Made by a program: the position numbers and the translations under genes
Part shown: positions 1-7,734 of the stretch, in pieces
Layout: each line of letters opens with the position of its first letter
Numbering within the stretch: the first letter of the stretch is position 1
From: Amycolatopsis circi
Lineage (GTDB): Bacteria > Actinomycetota > Actinomycetes > Mycobacteriales > Pseudonocardiaceae
Assembly (NCBI RefSeq): GCF_003385235.1
Contig: NZ_PQIA01000008.1
Coordinates: forward strand, 62,001-126,000
DNA length: 64,000 nucleotides
Direction: 5' to 3'
Notes under the pieces: generated by a model
Database searches by the model: none
What the model was told of the DNA's origin: nothing
The model's input: only the letters and a program-made list of their open reading frames with translations

Positions 1-417
1 GCGTTGCCGAGGATTTCGGTCTGCCCGACCCTGTGGACCGCCGAACTCGCCGCTCGGCACGCCCGGGTTCGCGCGTACGAGTTCTCGGATCGCACGGCAC
101 CGCCGCGGACGGACATTCCCGGGTTTCCCTCCGGTGCCCAGCACACCGCCGAGCTGCAGTACCTGTTCCGCTACGCCGAGGCCGGGGCGGAATTGACCGC
201 GTCGCAACGAGCCCTCGGCGACACCATGATCGGCTATTGGACTTCCTTCGCACGCACCGGCGTTCCTGATTCGCCTGGCGCGCCGGCGTGGCCCCGTTTC
301 GGCTCCAGCACAGACGTCCTTTCGTTCGCGGAAGGGCCGGGCGGGATCGCTCCGGTCGATCTCGCGGCCGAGCACCAGTGCGGATTCTGGGCGTCGCTGG
401 GAGTTCCGGGGAGCTGA
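1..417 (+). CDS. Carboxylesterase type B, C-terminal fragment (cut by window edge)
   Basis: Only the last 138 residues of a larger protein lie in the window; the reading frame is open to the first base. The segment with YLFRYAEAGAELTASQRALG followed by YWTSFARTGVPD and WPRF matches the C-terminal end of type B carboxylesterases/lipases, which hydrolyse esters. The catalytic Ser and Glu would be upstream, outside the window. A strong hairpin follows the stop codon immediately, so this gene ends its transcription unit. It may be the left border of the polyketide cluster or an unrelated neighbour. The family call is fairly safe; the substrate is unknown. Confidence 0.7.
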   Translation, partial: ALPRISVCPTLWTAELAARHARVRAYEFSDRTAPPRTDIPGFPSGAQHTAELQYLFRYAEAGAELTASQRALGDTMIGYWTSFARTGVPDSPGAPAWPRFGSSTDVLSFAEGPGGIAPVDLAAEHQCGFWASLGVPGS

Positions 418-418
418 C

Positions 419-458
419 GGAAACGGCCGGCCCGGCTGATGCCGGACCGGCCGTTTCC
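419..458. terminator. Perfect hairpin between convergent genes
   Basis: The 12-base arm GGAAACGGCCGG (419-430) pairs with CCGGCCGTTTCC (447-458). The interior CCGGC and GCCGG (432-436 and 441-445) pair again around TGAT, giving an almost fully paired stem. It lies between the esterase stop and the stop of the convergent ABM gene, so it probably terminates both directions. There is no long U tract, which is usual for GC-rich actinomycetes. Confidence 0.8.
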
Positions 459-466
459 TGGCCCTG

Positions 467-769
467 TCACTCGCCGGAGGTGGGAGCGCCTTCGAAGACG
501 ACCTGGTAGACGTCCTGGTCGCTTTCCACCAGACCGGTCAGGTCCGCGAGCAACTCGGCGAACCGCTCGCCGCGGGCGGCCTGTTCGAAAGCTTCCGCCG
601 TCTCCCATTCCGCGACGTTGAAGTACACGTCGGGCTGCTTCTGCGACCGCGCGAGCTGATACCGGATCAGGCCCGGCTGCTCTTCCATGTACCGGCCGGC
701 TCGTTCGTAGAGCCGCTCGTAGGTCTCGGCGGAACCGAGCACGGTCATTTTGTTCACCAGCACGATCAC
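467..769 (-). CDS. ABM-domain (antibiotic biosynthesis monooxygenase fold) protein
   Basis: A 100-residue protein starting MIVLVNKMTVLGSAETYERL with the ferredoxin-like ABM pattern (a central NVAEWETAEAFEQA segment). Small proteins of this fold act in aromatic polyketide pathways as cofactor-free oxygenases or cyclase-like tailoring enzymes. The GTG start at 769 is chosen because GGGAG lies 6 bases upstream and because the paralogue at the far end of the cluster begins in the same way (MVVFMNKLILTGSAEEL). It is the last gene of a leftward set of SARP regulator, LLM oxidoreductase and this gene. Whether it oxidises or only cyclises an intermediate cannot be told from sequence. Confidence 0.8.
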   Translation of the reverse strand: MIVLVNKMTVLGSAETYERLYERAGRYMEEQPGLIRYQLARSQKQPDVYFNVAEWETAEAFEQAARGERFAELLADLTGLVESDQDVYQVVFEGAPTSGE

Positions 770-780
770 GATCGTCTCCC

Positions 781-1713
781 TCAGCGCAGTTGTTCGATGA
801 CGTGGCCGAACTCGTCCATGAACGGTTCCAGCACGGTGAAATAGCTGAACCCGAAGCGTTCCCGCCGGGCGCGGACCCGGTCCGCCAGTTCGCGTCCCGA
901 GCCGGCGAGCAGGCCCGGCAGTTCGAGCGCTTCGTTGTCGGTCATCCCGTCCGGGCGACCGCGGATGCCCCTCGTCGCCGCCCGCGGGTCGGCGGTGACG
1001 GCCACCGTGTGGACCAAGACGTTCAATTCGGGTCGACGGCCGGTTTCCCCGGCCGCTTTCGCCAGGAACTCGACCCGCTCGGCCATCGCGGGCGCGTCGA
1101 CGAGCGTCAGCTCGCCCGACGACTTGCCGGGATCCTGGCGCAGGCCGCTGAACCCGACGATGTCCGCGTGCCCGGCCGCGAACCTGAGCATCCGGTCGCC
1201 GTTGGCTCCGATCAGCAGCGGCGGCCGGGGCTTCTGCACCGGGTCGAGGCCGAAACCGGGTTCCGCCAGCAGCCTGCCGACCTCGCGCACCAGCGTTTCC
1301 AGCCGGTCGACCCTGGTTTTCGCGCTCCCCCACGGCAGGCCCGCTGCCTCGAACTCGCCGCGGACGTACCCGGTGCCGAGCCCCAGCTCCAGCCGGCCGT
1401 CCGTCAGCCGGTCGATCGTCGCGATGTCGCGAGCCAGCAGGAGCGGGTTGTGAAAACCGCCGTTGAGCACGAAGGTCCCCACCTTCGGCCGTTCCGTGGC
1501 CTCGGCCGCGGAAACGAGCGCGGGCAACGGGGCCATGCTTGCCGCGTTGGCGGGGGAGGCGGGCAGCCGGAGGTGGTCGGAAAGCAGGAGCACGTCGTAG
1601 CCGAGCGATTCGGCTTTCCGGCACTTCGCGACGAATTCCCGTCGTGATCCGGTGGAAAGGAGATTGATTCCGAAACGAAGAGCGGGCGCGGAACCGCCCG
1701 ATGCCGATGTCAA
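781..1713 (-). CDS. LLM-class (probably F420-dependent) oxidoreductase
   Basis: A 310-residue luciferase-like TIM-barrel protein starting LRFGINLLSTGSRREF soon after the N-terminus, with RLTDGRLELGLGTGY near residue 115 and the late RERFGFSYFTVLEP segment typical of the F420-dependent LLM subgroup. Such enzymes do hydride transfer or oxygenation with F420 or FMN. The start is a TTG with GGAGG 5 bases upstream; no better start exists in frame before the SARP gene. It lies 29 bases after the SARP gene and 11 bases before the ABM gene, so the three are probably one transcript. A tailoring role in the polyketide pathway is inferred from position. Cofactor choice is uncertain. Confidence 0.8.
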   Translation of the reverse strand: MTSASGGSAPALRFGINLLSTGSRREFVAKCRKAESLGYDVLLLSDHLRLPASPANAASMAPLPALVSAAEATERPKVGTFVLNGGFHNPLLLARDIATIDRLTDGRLELGLGTGYVRGEFEAAGLPWGSAKTRVDRLETLVREVGRLLAEPGFGLDPVQKPRPPLLIGANGDRMLRFAAGHADIVGFSGLRQDPGKSSGELTLVDAPAMAERVEFLAKAAGETGRRPELNVLVHTVAVTADPRAATRGIRGRPDGMTDNEALELPGLLAGSGRELADRVRARRERFGFSYFTVLEPFMDEFGHVIEQLR

Positions 1714-1742
1714 GGCGACCTCCGGTCGTGTTCCGGGAACGA

Positions 1743-2567
1743 TCAGGTCTGGCTCGGGAAACTCGACGTGAGCGCGGGCTGCTGCCGGCTCTGGTAGTCG
1801 AGGGCCGGATCCATTCTCAGCATCGCCTCGTGCAGCCTGCTGATCCGGGCGGACGGGGTCAAGCCCAATTCCCCGGCGAGATCGCCGCGGAGCCGCCGGA
1901 AGACCTCCAGTGCCTGCACCTGCCTGCCGGAGCGGTAAAGCGCGAGCATGAACAAGGACTGGAGGTTCTCGTTCATCGGATCCTGGGCGGCTTCGGCTCC
2001 GAGTTCGCTGAGCAGTTCGCGGTGGTACCCCAGGCGCAGTTCCGCTTCGTAGCATTGTTCGGCGATCGAGGCTCTCGCCTCTTCCAGGCTGCGTACCTGG
2101 CCGCGCAGGATCGGGCCGAGGTCGACGTCGGAAAGCGCCGGACCGCTCCAGGCGGCGAGCGCCTCCCGGCTCAGCCGGGAGACCAGCGGGTCGTCCTTGG
2201 CCTGCCGGGCCGCGCGGGCCTGCGCGGCCCAGTCCCGGAAGCGCTCGAGATCGAAGGTGCCGGGCTGGACGACCATGGCGTAGCCCCTGGCGATGGTGGC
2301 CAGGTGCTTCCTCGCCCCGGCGAGCGAACCCAGCTCGGGGTCCGCGGCCAGCGTGCGGCGGATCTGCAGTACATAGGTCTGCAGGGTCTGCGCCCACGTT
2401 CTCGGCGGACGGCCTTCCCACAGTTCGCTCATGCAGGTTTCGGTCGATACCGGTTTGTTGGCGTTGAGCAGGAGCAGCGCGACGAGCTGACGTTGTTTGG
2501 GCGCGGTCGGCAGGTACGATTCCCTTCCGTTCGTAATGCGAAGGCCGCCGAGTACATAGAAACGCAA
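1743..2567 (-). CDS. SARP-family transcriptional activator
   Basis: A 274-residue protein with the AfsR/DnrI/RedD layout: an OmpR-like winged helix at the N-terminus (MRFYVLGGLRI, KQRQLVALLLLNANKPVS, TLQTYVLQIRRTL) and a bacterial transcriptional activation domain from about residue 95 (FDLERFRDWAAQAR, then SALYRSGRQ-type repeats, QALEVFRRLRGDLAGELGL). SARPs activate antibiotic clusters by binding direct repeats that overlap the -35 region. The TTG at 2567 is preferred because it gives the canonical SARP N-terminus and follows a G-rich run; a GTG at 2591 is possible. It heads a three-gene leftward operon and is the only obvious pathway-specific activator of the polyketide cluster. Confidence 0.9.
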   Translation of the reverse strand: MRFYVLGGLRITNGRESYLPTAPKQRQLVALLLLNANKPVSTETCMSELWEGRPPRTWAQTLQTYVLQIRRTLAADPELGSLAGARKHLATIARGYAMVVQPGTFDLERFRDWAAQARAARQAKDDPLVSRLSREALAAWSGPALSDVDLGPILRGQVRSLEEARASIAEQCYEAELRLGYHRELLSELGAEAAQDPMNENLQSLFMLALYRSGRQVQALEVFRRLRGDLAGELGLTPSARISRLHEAMLRMDPALDYQSRQQPALTSSFPSQT

Positions 2568-2812
2568 TTGTTCCCCCCCAATGGCTATCACTAACTGAAC
2601 ATGCCGGTTCTCTTTCGCGACGCTGTGATGAAGTGCTGCGATAGTGCGTAAGCTCAAGCTTCGTTGATCGGCGGAAGATGGATCAATAGCCGAAGAGTGT
2701 GCCGTTTGTCTCAATAATGCGCGGCTGCAGCCATCTTTGAGCGTAGCACGTTTTTGGCTTGAGCGCCCGGGAGATCTGTTCGCTTCGGAATGGGCCGGGA
2801 GAACGGCGCGAA
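2568..2812. promoter_or_regulatory. SARP gene upstream region
   Basis: No gene is seen in this stretch. It must contain the leftward promoter of the SARP operon. It is less GC-rich than its surroundings around 2580-2760, as expected of a control region, but I cannot name a confident -35/-10 pair or operator. Confidence 0.45.
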
Positions 2813-2856
2813 GTGCCACTGCGCTGTCCCAGGGGAATTCGACAGCGCAGTGGCAC
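2813..2856 (-). terminator. Perfect 16-bp hairpin after the MFS exporter gene
   Basis: GTGCCACTGCGCTGTC (2813-2828) is exactly complementary to GACAGCGCAGTGGCAC (2841-2856), with a 12-base loop. It starts 22 bases beyond the stop codon of the leftward exporter gene and separates it from the SARP operon read in the same direction. It is therefore read as a terminator that keeps the two units independent. Confidence 0.8.
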
Positions 2857-2878
2857 GACGACTCGGCGGTGCGGTTAT

Positions 2879-4396
2879 TCAGCTGGAAGCGGGAGAAATC
2901 CGTTCTTCGGCTTCCGGCGTCGCCGAGCCGGCCCGGGGGCGCAGCAATACGAGCGAAAGCAATGCCGCGGCGAGTGCGACGCAGGTGGCCAGGAGGAAAC
3001 CGTTCTGGAAACCTTCGGTCAGATACTGCGGGTTGTGTTCCGCGCCCGGACCGAAGCCGGCGGTCGTGGCCGCCGCGACCGACGCGATGATCGCGAGGCC
3101 GAGCGCCCCGCCGATCTGCTGGGTCGTGGTGATCAGGCCGGACGCCAGCCCGGCTTCCTGCGGGCGGGTGCCGCTCATCGCCGCGATCGTGACAGCGACC
3201 AGGGACAGTCCCATGCCGGTGCCGCAGAGGATCGACGGCCCGAGGACGTCGGCTGCGTAGCTGCCGCCCGGTCGCACCGACGCGAACCAGCCCAGACCTG
3301 CGGTCAGCAGGGCCAGTCCGGTGACCGCCGCCCACTTCGGGCCGAGTTTGCCGACCAGTTTCCCGGCGAGCTGGGAGGACACGACGATGGTCGCGGTGAG
3401 CGGAAGGTAGGCCAGTCCCGCCACCAGCGCGCTGAACCCGAGCACCTCCTGCAGGTACACCGCGATGAAGAAGAACATCGCCAACAGGGTCATGCTCAGC
3501 AGGATGTTGAGCACGTTCGCCGAGGTGACCGCCCAGTTGCGGAAAATGGAGAACGGGACGAGCGGATTCTTGACTCCCTTCTCGGTCACGACGAAGGCGG
3601 CGAAGAGCACGACCGCGACGGCAAGCCGCACGATGGTGCCGGTCGAGCCCCAGCCGGACTTCTCCGCGTCCACGAGGCCCCAGACCAGCAGCGCCATGCT
3701 GCCGGTGATGAAGACCGCGCCGGGCACGTCGATGCCCGCCGCGTCCTCGGCGACGCTCTCGCGCAGCAGGCGGGGAGCGAGCGCGATGGCGAGCACGCCG
3801 ACCGGCACGTTGATGAACAGCACCCATTCCCAGCCGAGCCAACTGGTGAGGACGCCGCCGAGCAGCACGCCGCATGCGCCGCCGGCGCCGACCGCGGCTC
3901 CCCAGATGCCGAGCGCCTTGTTGCGTTCCTTGCCCTCGGAGAACGTGGTGGTGAGCAAGGAAAGCGCGGCGGGCGAGGTGAGCGCGGCGCCGAGTCCCTG
4001 CACCGCCCGCGCGCCGTAAAGCCATCCGGAACTCTGCGCGAAACCGCCGAGCAGCGAAGCGACGGTGAACAGGGCGAGGCCGAGCATGAACATCCGGCGG
4101 CGGCCCGCGAGATCGGCGAGCCGTCCGCCGAGCAGCAGGAAGCCGCCGAAGACGAGCACGTACGCATTGACCACCCACGAAAGCTCGGCGGCCGACATTT
4201 TGAGATCGGCCTGAATCGAGGGGAGCGCGATGTTCACGATCGAGCTGTCCACCACTAGCATGAACTGGGCGGACGCGAGAAGCGTCAAAGCGAGCATCTT
4301 GTTCGGCGACCGCACGCTTTGCGATTCCGTTGAAGAGGTCCCGTTCGAACCGCGGATTCCGAATTTATCCGCGCTCTTTCCCTGCGGATTTTTCAT
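2879..4396 (-). CDS. MFS drug exporter, DHA2 (14-TM) family
   Basis: A 505-residue membrane protein of the EmrB/QacA type. After a hydrophilic N-terminus of about 30 residues it has SAQFMLVVDSSIVNIALPSI (TM1, motif D1), GGRLADLAGRRRMFMLGL (motif A) and GARAVQGLGAALTSPAALSLL (motif C-like), then further hydrophobic segments consistent with 14 helices. It would export a drug by proton antiport and is the likely self-resistance or export protein for the polyketide. The ATG overlaps the stop of an 18-codon upstream ORF (ATGA), so its translation may be coupled. It is divergent from the first cyclase gene, and a perfect hairpin follows it. Confidence 0.93.
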   Translation of the reverse strand: MKNPQGKSADKFGIRGSNGTSSTESQSVRSPNKMLALTLLASAQFMLVVDSSIVNIALPSIQADLKMSAAELSWVVNAYVLVFGGFLLLGGRLADLAGRRRMFMLGLALFTVASLLGGFAQSSGWLYGARAVQGLGAALTSPAALSLLTTTFSEGKERNKALGIWGAAVGAGGACGVLLGGVLTSWLGWEWVLFINVPVGVLAIALAPRLLRESVAEDAAGIDVPGAVFITGSMALLVWGLVDAEKSGWGSTGTIVRLAVAVVLFAAFVVTEKGVKNPLVPFSIFRNWAVTSANVLNILLSMTLLAMFFFIAVYLQEVLGFSALVAGLAYLPLTATIVVSSQLAGKLVGKLGPKWAAVTGLALLTAGLGWFASVRPGGSYAADVLGPSILCGTGMGLSLVAVTIAAMSGTRPQEAGLASGLITTTQQIGGALGLAIIASVAAATTAGFGPGAEHNPQYLTEGFQNGFLLATCVALAAALLSLVLLRPRAGSATPEAEERISPASS

Positions 4397-4449
4397 CGGT
4401 TCACCGCCGATCCGCGCTCGGTCGCGTAGCCGGCAATCGGCCCGTGCAT
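4393..4449 (-). CDS. 18-residue leader ORF coupled to the exporter
   Basis: An ATG at 4449 is preceded by an excellent ribosome site (GAGGAGGA, 4454-4461) and encodes MHGPIAGYATERGSAVNR. Its TGA stop overlaps the ATG of the MFS exporter by 4 bp. The exporter's own start has only a weak Shine-Dalgarno sequence. This layout fits a translated leader that delivers ribosomes to the exporter gene, or an attenuator-like control of it. The reading frame and overlap are seen directly; function is inferred, and the peptide has no known homologue that I recognise. Confidence 0.5.
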   Translation of the reverse strand: MHGPIAGYATERGSAVNR

Positions 4450-4514
4450 GGAGTCCTCCTCAGTATGTATACCTGCTAAAAGTGTTGTGCTGCAAGCGAA
4501 AACGAGTGTGGCAT

Positions 4515-4530
4515 CTCTAGTTATCTAGAG
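4515..4530. promoter_or_regulatory. Palindrome in the exporter/cyclase divergent promoter
   Basis: CTCTAG-TTAT-CTAGAG is a perfect 6-bp inverted repeat in the AT-richer divergent region. The rest of the 4450-4710 stretch holds the two promoters and a leader of roughly 130 bases for the cyclase gene. The palindrome may be an operator for a regulator of the exporter, but no TetR or MarR gene adjoins it, so the binding protein is unknown. Confidence 0.4.
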
Positions 4531-4544
4531 GTCAAGTCAACCAT

Positions 4545-4577
4545 TCGAGTGTGAGTCAGGTCACAAGAAAATATGAT
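4545..4577 (+). promoter_or_regulatory. Candidate SARP boxes and -10 of the main polyketide operon
   Basis: TCGAGTG (4545-4551) and TCAGGTC (4556-4562) are imperfect direct heptamers with an 11-bp period. A related TCAAGTC lies at 4532. The second box ends 9 bases before TATGAT (4572-4577), a good -10. SARPs of the DnrI/ActII-ORF4 type are known to bind 11-bp-period TCGAG-like repeats placed about 8 bp upstream of the -10, so this is the expected target of the SARP encoded nearby. The match is imperfect and has not been scored. Confidence 0.5.
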
Positions 4578-4710
4578 TTATGCCGTGCGCGGCCTATTTC
4601 AGGAGTCGTGTACCGCGCCTCCAGGAAAGCCTCAGTGCGCGCTGCCAGCATTGGTCTTGCCCGGTTCGCGATGCCGCGCCCGGAAAAGACTCACGGGGAC
4701 GGAGGCAGCC

Positions 4711-5661
4711 TTGCCTGAAGAGGAATGGCAGACGAGTGTGCACGCCGAGACGATCGGCGCGCCCGCCGACCGCATCTTCGCCACTATCAACGACGTCGAG
4801 AACTGGCCGCTGGTATTTCCGCCCATGGTGCATGTGGAAAAGCTCCGCGGCGGAGAGGCCGGAGAAAAGTTCCAGGTGTGGGCGACCGCGGGCGACCAGG
4901 TCAAGACCTGGGTCACCGGGCGGACGACGGAGCCCGGGTCGACCGCCGTGCGGTTCGCCCAGGAAACCTCTCCGCCGCCGCTCGCCGCGATGGACAGCGA
5001 CTGGTCGGTCGAGCCGGGGCCCGGCCGGAGCACTGTCCGGATCCGGCACGAATACCGGGCGCTGACCGATGACGCGGAAAGCCTGGCCTGGATCGCGCGG
5101 GTGGTCGGCGAGAACAGCGCGCACGAACTGTCCGCCCTGAAAGCGGTAGCCGAGCAGTCCGGCGAAGACGGCCTTTCACTGTCCTTTGAGGACAGTGTGG
5201 TGATCGGCGGTTCTCGTGCGGACACCTACGCGTTCATCCGGGACGCGCGGGACTGGCCCTCCCGGCTGCCGCACGTGGACAGGGTCGACATCGCCGAACC
5301 GGTGCCGGACGTGCAGATCCTCGAAATGGACACCACGGCGAAGGACGGTTCGGCGCACACCACGCGTTCGGTGCGGATCTGCTTTGGCGAACGGAAGATC
5401 GCGTACAAGCAGCAGGTGCTGCCCGCGTTGCTTTCCGCGCACGTCGGCTGCTGGTTCTTCGACGACGTCGAGTCCGGAGTGCGGGTCACCTCGCGGCATG
5501 CGGTGGTGATCGACCCGCGGGCGGTCGAACCGGTACTGGGCGCCGGTGCCACGATCGGCAAGGCCCGGGAGTTCGCCCAGGCGGCTCTCAGCGGGAACAG
5601 CCAGATCACCTTGGGGCTGGCCAAGGAGTTCGCCGAGCGCGCCGCAAAGGCACGGTCGTGA
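4711..5661 (+). CDS. Didomain aromatase/cyclase (SRPBCC fold), first copy
   Basis: A 316-residue protein with two START/Bet v1-like polyketide cyclase domains, about residues 5-150 and 160-300. Each carries recognisable repeats (DRIFATINDVENWPLVFPPMVHVE in the first, YAFIRDARDWPSRLPHVDRV in the second). Didomain ARO/CYCs fold and aromatise the first ring of C9-reduced poly-beta-ketones. The TTG at 4711 is chosen because GGAGG lies 5 bases upstream and the domain begins just after it; the ATG at 4573 overlaps the promoter. It heads the long rightward block. A shorter paralogue lies at the other end of the cluster. Confidence 0.9.
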   Translation: MPEEEWQTSVHAETIGAPADRIFATINDVENWPLVFPPMVHVEKLRGGEAGEKFQVWATAGDQVKTWVTGRTTEPGSTAVRFAQETSPPPLAAMDSDWSVEPGPGRSTVRIRHEYRALTDDAESLAWIARVVGENSAHELSALKAVAEQSGEDGLSLSFEDSVVIGGSRADTYAFIRDARDWPSRLPHVDRVDIAEPVPDVQILEMDTTAKDGSAHTTRSVRICFGERKIAYKQQVLPALLSAHVGCWFFDDVESGVRVTSRHAVVIDPRAVEPVLGAGATIGKAREFAQAALSGNSQITLGLAKEFAERAAKARS

Positions 5662-6116
5662 CCGCCCCGGCAGGCGACGGGACGGTCGCGACGGTGGACG
5701 CGACGGTCTACGCCGAACTCCAGCAGTTCTACGCCGGGCAGATGCAGCTGCTCGACGACGGGGCGGCTGACGAATGGGCGCGCACTTTCACCCTGGACGG
5801 GGTGTTCGAGCAGAACGTTCTTCCACGGCCGTGGCGGGGACGGGACGAGATCGCGGCGAAGATGCGGGCCGCAGTCGGGAAAGTCGCGGCGCAGCAGCTC
5901 GACCGTCGGCACTGGATCGGCATGGTGACCGCTCGGCTGGCCGGACCCGACGTGGTGCACACCCGCTATTACGCGACGGTCGTGCAGACGCGGAAGGGCG
6001 GTTCCGCGGAACTGCACCTCAGCACGTGCGCGGAGGACGTGCTGGTGCGAGACGGCGGTTCCTGGCTCGTCGAGCACCGTTCGGTGCGCCACGACGGCAC
6101 GGCTGCGGAGGGATGA
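5658..6116 (+). CDS. SnoaL-like (NTF2 superfamily) protein
   Basis: A 152-residue protein of the SnoaL_4/ring-hydroxylating dioxygenase beta-like cone fold (YAELQQFYAGQMQLLDDGAADEWARTF, then TRYYATVVQTRKGGSAELHL and a final VRDGGSWLVEHRSVRHD). Members act in aromatic polyketide pathways as cyclases, hydroxylase partners or structural subunits. The GTG start overlaps the TGA of the cyclase gene (GTGA), so the two are translationally coupled. A paralogue is found beside the MBL-fold gene later in the cluster. Its exact role is not predictable. Confidence 0.78.
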   Translation: MTAPAGDGTVATVDATVYAELQQFYAGQMQLLDDGAADEWARTFTLDGVFEQNVLPRPWRGRDEIAAKMRAAVGKVAAQQLDRRHWIGMVTARLAGPDVVHTRYYATVVQTRKGGSAELHLSTCAEDVLVRDGGSWLVEHRSVRHDGTAAEG

Positions 6117-6118
6117 CC

Positions 6119-6634
6119 ATGGCTGTCGACGCCGGCAAATTCCGGGAGATCTTCGGTTCCCTGCCGACCGCGGTCGCTGTCGTTACCGCGGTGGGGGAGG
6201 ACGGTGAACCGTGCGGCCTGACGATGAACACGGTGACCGCGGTGGCCAAGACCCCGCCGTTGCTCCTGGTCTGCTTGGACGAGACTTCGCAGACCCTGCG
6301 AGCGATCCGGCATTCGGGAACGTTCGTGGTGAACTTCCTGGCCGGGCACGGCAGCGAGCTGTCCGACCGGTTCGCGCGGAAGGGCCGGGGGAAGTTCGCC
6401 GGGTTCGACTGGCTCGCCGCGCCGTCGGCGGGCGGGGCGCCGATCCTCTCCGGGCACGTGCTCGCGCACGCCGAATGCTCGGTGCGCGAGGAGATCCGGG
6501 TCGGCGACCACTCGGTCGTGATCGGCCTGCTCGACGACGGCGAAGCGTACGACCGGCCTCCGCTCGTTTATTACCGCAAGAACTACTCCGCGTGGCCGAT
6601 CGGCGGTCTCCGCGCGATTCCCACGGGGCGCTGA
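6119..6634 (+). CDS. Flavin reductase (FMN reductase-like, HpaC family)
   Basis: A 171-residue flavin reductase domain protein (FREIFGSLPTAVAVVTAVGEDG, CGLTMNTVTAVAKTPPLLLVCL, GTFVVNFLAGHGSELSDRFA, late PPLVYYRKNYS). It would supply reduced FMN or FAD to the oxygenase encoded next. An ATG at 6113 overlaps the previous stop, but GGAGGG touches it with no spacing; the ATG six bases later has ideal spacing, so 6119 is chosen. Its position just before the luciferase-like gene suggests a two-component monooxygenase. Confidence 0.88.
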   Translation: MAVDAGKFREIFGSLPTAVAVVTAVGEDGEPCGLTMNTVTAVAKTPPLLLVCLDETSQTLRAIRHSGTFVVNFLAGHGSELSDRFARKGRGKFAGFDWLAAPSAGGAPILSGHVLAHAECSVREEIRVGDHSVVIGLLDDGEAYDRPPLVYYRKNYSAWPIGGLRAIPTGR

Positions 6635-6660
6635 CGTCCCGGAAACCCTGAGGAGGAACC

Positions 6661-7713
6661 ATGAAGTTCGGCATCAACCTCGCTCCCAACGTCACTCCGG
6701 AGGAAAGGAGCGGCGCCCAGCTGTTCGCCGAGTTCCTCGAACTGGCGGAACTGGCCGAGGCTCTCGGCTTCGACCACGTGAAGACCGTCGAGCACTATTT
6801 CACGTCCTACGGCGGGTACAGCCCCGACCCGGTGACGTTCCTGGCCGCGGTGGCCGCCCGGACCGAGCGGATCCGGTTGGTGACCGGCGCGGTGCTGCCG
6901 GCGTTCACGCATCCGCTGAAGCTGGCCGGAAAGCTGGCCATGCTGGACAACATCTCGAAGGGGCGGCTCGACGTCGGCTTCGGGCGGGCGTTCCTGCCCG
7001 ACGAATTCGAGGCGTTCCAGGTCTCCATGGACGAAAGCCGCGCGCGGTTCGAGGAAGGCGTCGAGGCGTGCCGCCGGCTGTGGGCCGAGGAGCACGTGGT
7101 GTGGGACGGGCAGTTCTGCCAGTTCGGCCCGGTGACGATGCTGCCGAGGCCGTTTCAGCAGCCGCATCCGCCGATCCTGGTCGCGACCGCGCGCACCCCG
7201 GAGTCCGCGGAGGCGGCGGGCCGCGCGGGCCACGGGGTGATGATGGTGCCCTCGATCAACAAGGTCGAGAAGGTCCAGGACATGCTCGCGTTGTACCGCA
7301 AGGCTTACGCCGGTGCCGGGCACGAGGGCGAGGGCCAGGTCCACATGACCTACAACACCTATCTTTCCGAAGACCCGGAGCGGGCCCGGATGCTCGGGAA
7401 GAAGTACGCCGACAACACGCACGACAAGCTCGTGGGCGCGGTGACGTCGTGGGCCACCACCCGGAGCGAGCAGTACCGCGGCTACGAGCAGATCGCGCAG
7501 AAGGCCAAATCGAGCAGCTTCGAAGACCAGATCCGCGAGACGAAGGTGCTCGTCGGCACTCCGGACGAGGTCGTCGGCCAGGTGCGGCAGATCCGCGAGT
7601 GGTTCGGCGAGATCACTGTCAGCCTGCAGCCGACCGCGGGGAACATGCCGGTCGCGGAATCGGCGCGCACCATGGAATTGTTCGCCGAGCACGTGCTGCC
7701 CCGGTTCGCCTGA
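6661..7713 (+). CDS. LLM-class flavin-dependent monooxygenase
   Basis: A 350-residue bacterial luciferase-like TIM barrel (MKFGINLAPNVTPEER, GFDHVKTVEHYF, DNISKGRLDVGFGRAFLPDEFEAF, QQPHPPILVATARTPESAEAAG). The AHGV/GHGVMMVPS segment and the late EWFGEITVSLQP are typical of alkanal monooxygenase-like proteins. It has a clear AGGAGGA site at 6651-6657. With the flavin reductase encoded directly before it, it probably forms a two-component oxygenase that hydroxylates or rearranges the polyketide; that role is inferred from context. Confidence 0.9.
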   Translation: MKFGINLAPNVTPEERSGAQLFAEFLELAELAEALGFDHVKTVEHYFTSYGGYSPDPVTFLAAVAARTERIRLVTGAVLPAFTHPLKLAGKLAMLDNISKGRLDVGFGRAFLPDEFEAFQVSMDESRARFEEGVEACRRLWAEEHVVWDGQFCQFGPVTMLPRPFQQPHPPILVATARTPESAEAAGRAGHGVMMVPSINKVEKVQDMLALYRKAYAGAGHEGEGQVHMTYNTYLSEDPERARMLGKKYADNTHDKLVGAVTSWATTRSEQYRGYEQIAQKAKSSSFEDQIRETKVLVGTPDEVVGQVRQIREWFGEITVSLQPTAGNMPVAESARTMELFAEHVLPRFA

Positions 7714-7734
7714 GCGCCGGGGGAGGGGCGAGCA

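Noticed and set aside
2592-4178. Upstream in-frame extension of the SARP gene across the exporter
   Set aside because: The frame is open, but everything before the winged-helix start is low-complexity and antisense to the exporter gene; a family-typical N-terminus begins at 2567.
4573-4710. ATG start for the first cyclase at 4573
   Set aside because: It overlaps the proposed -10 and would add 46 residues with no homology; the TTG at 4711 has GGAGG and begins right at the domain.
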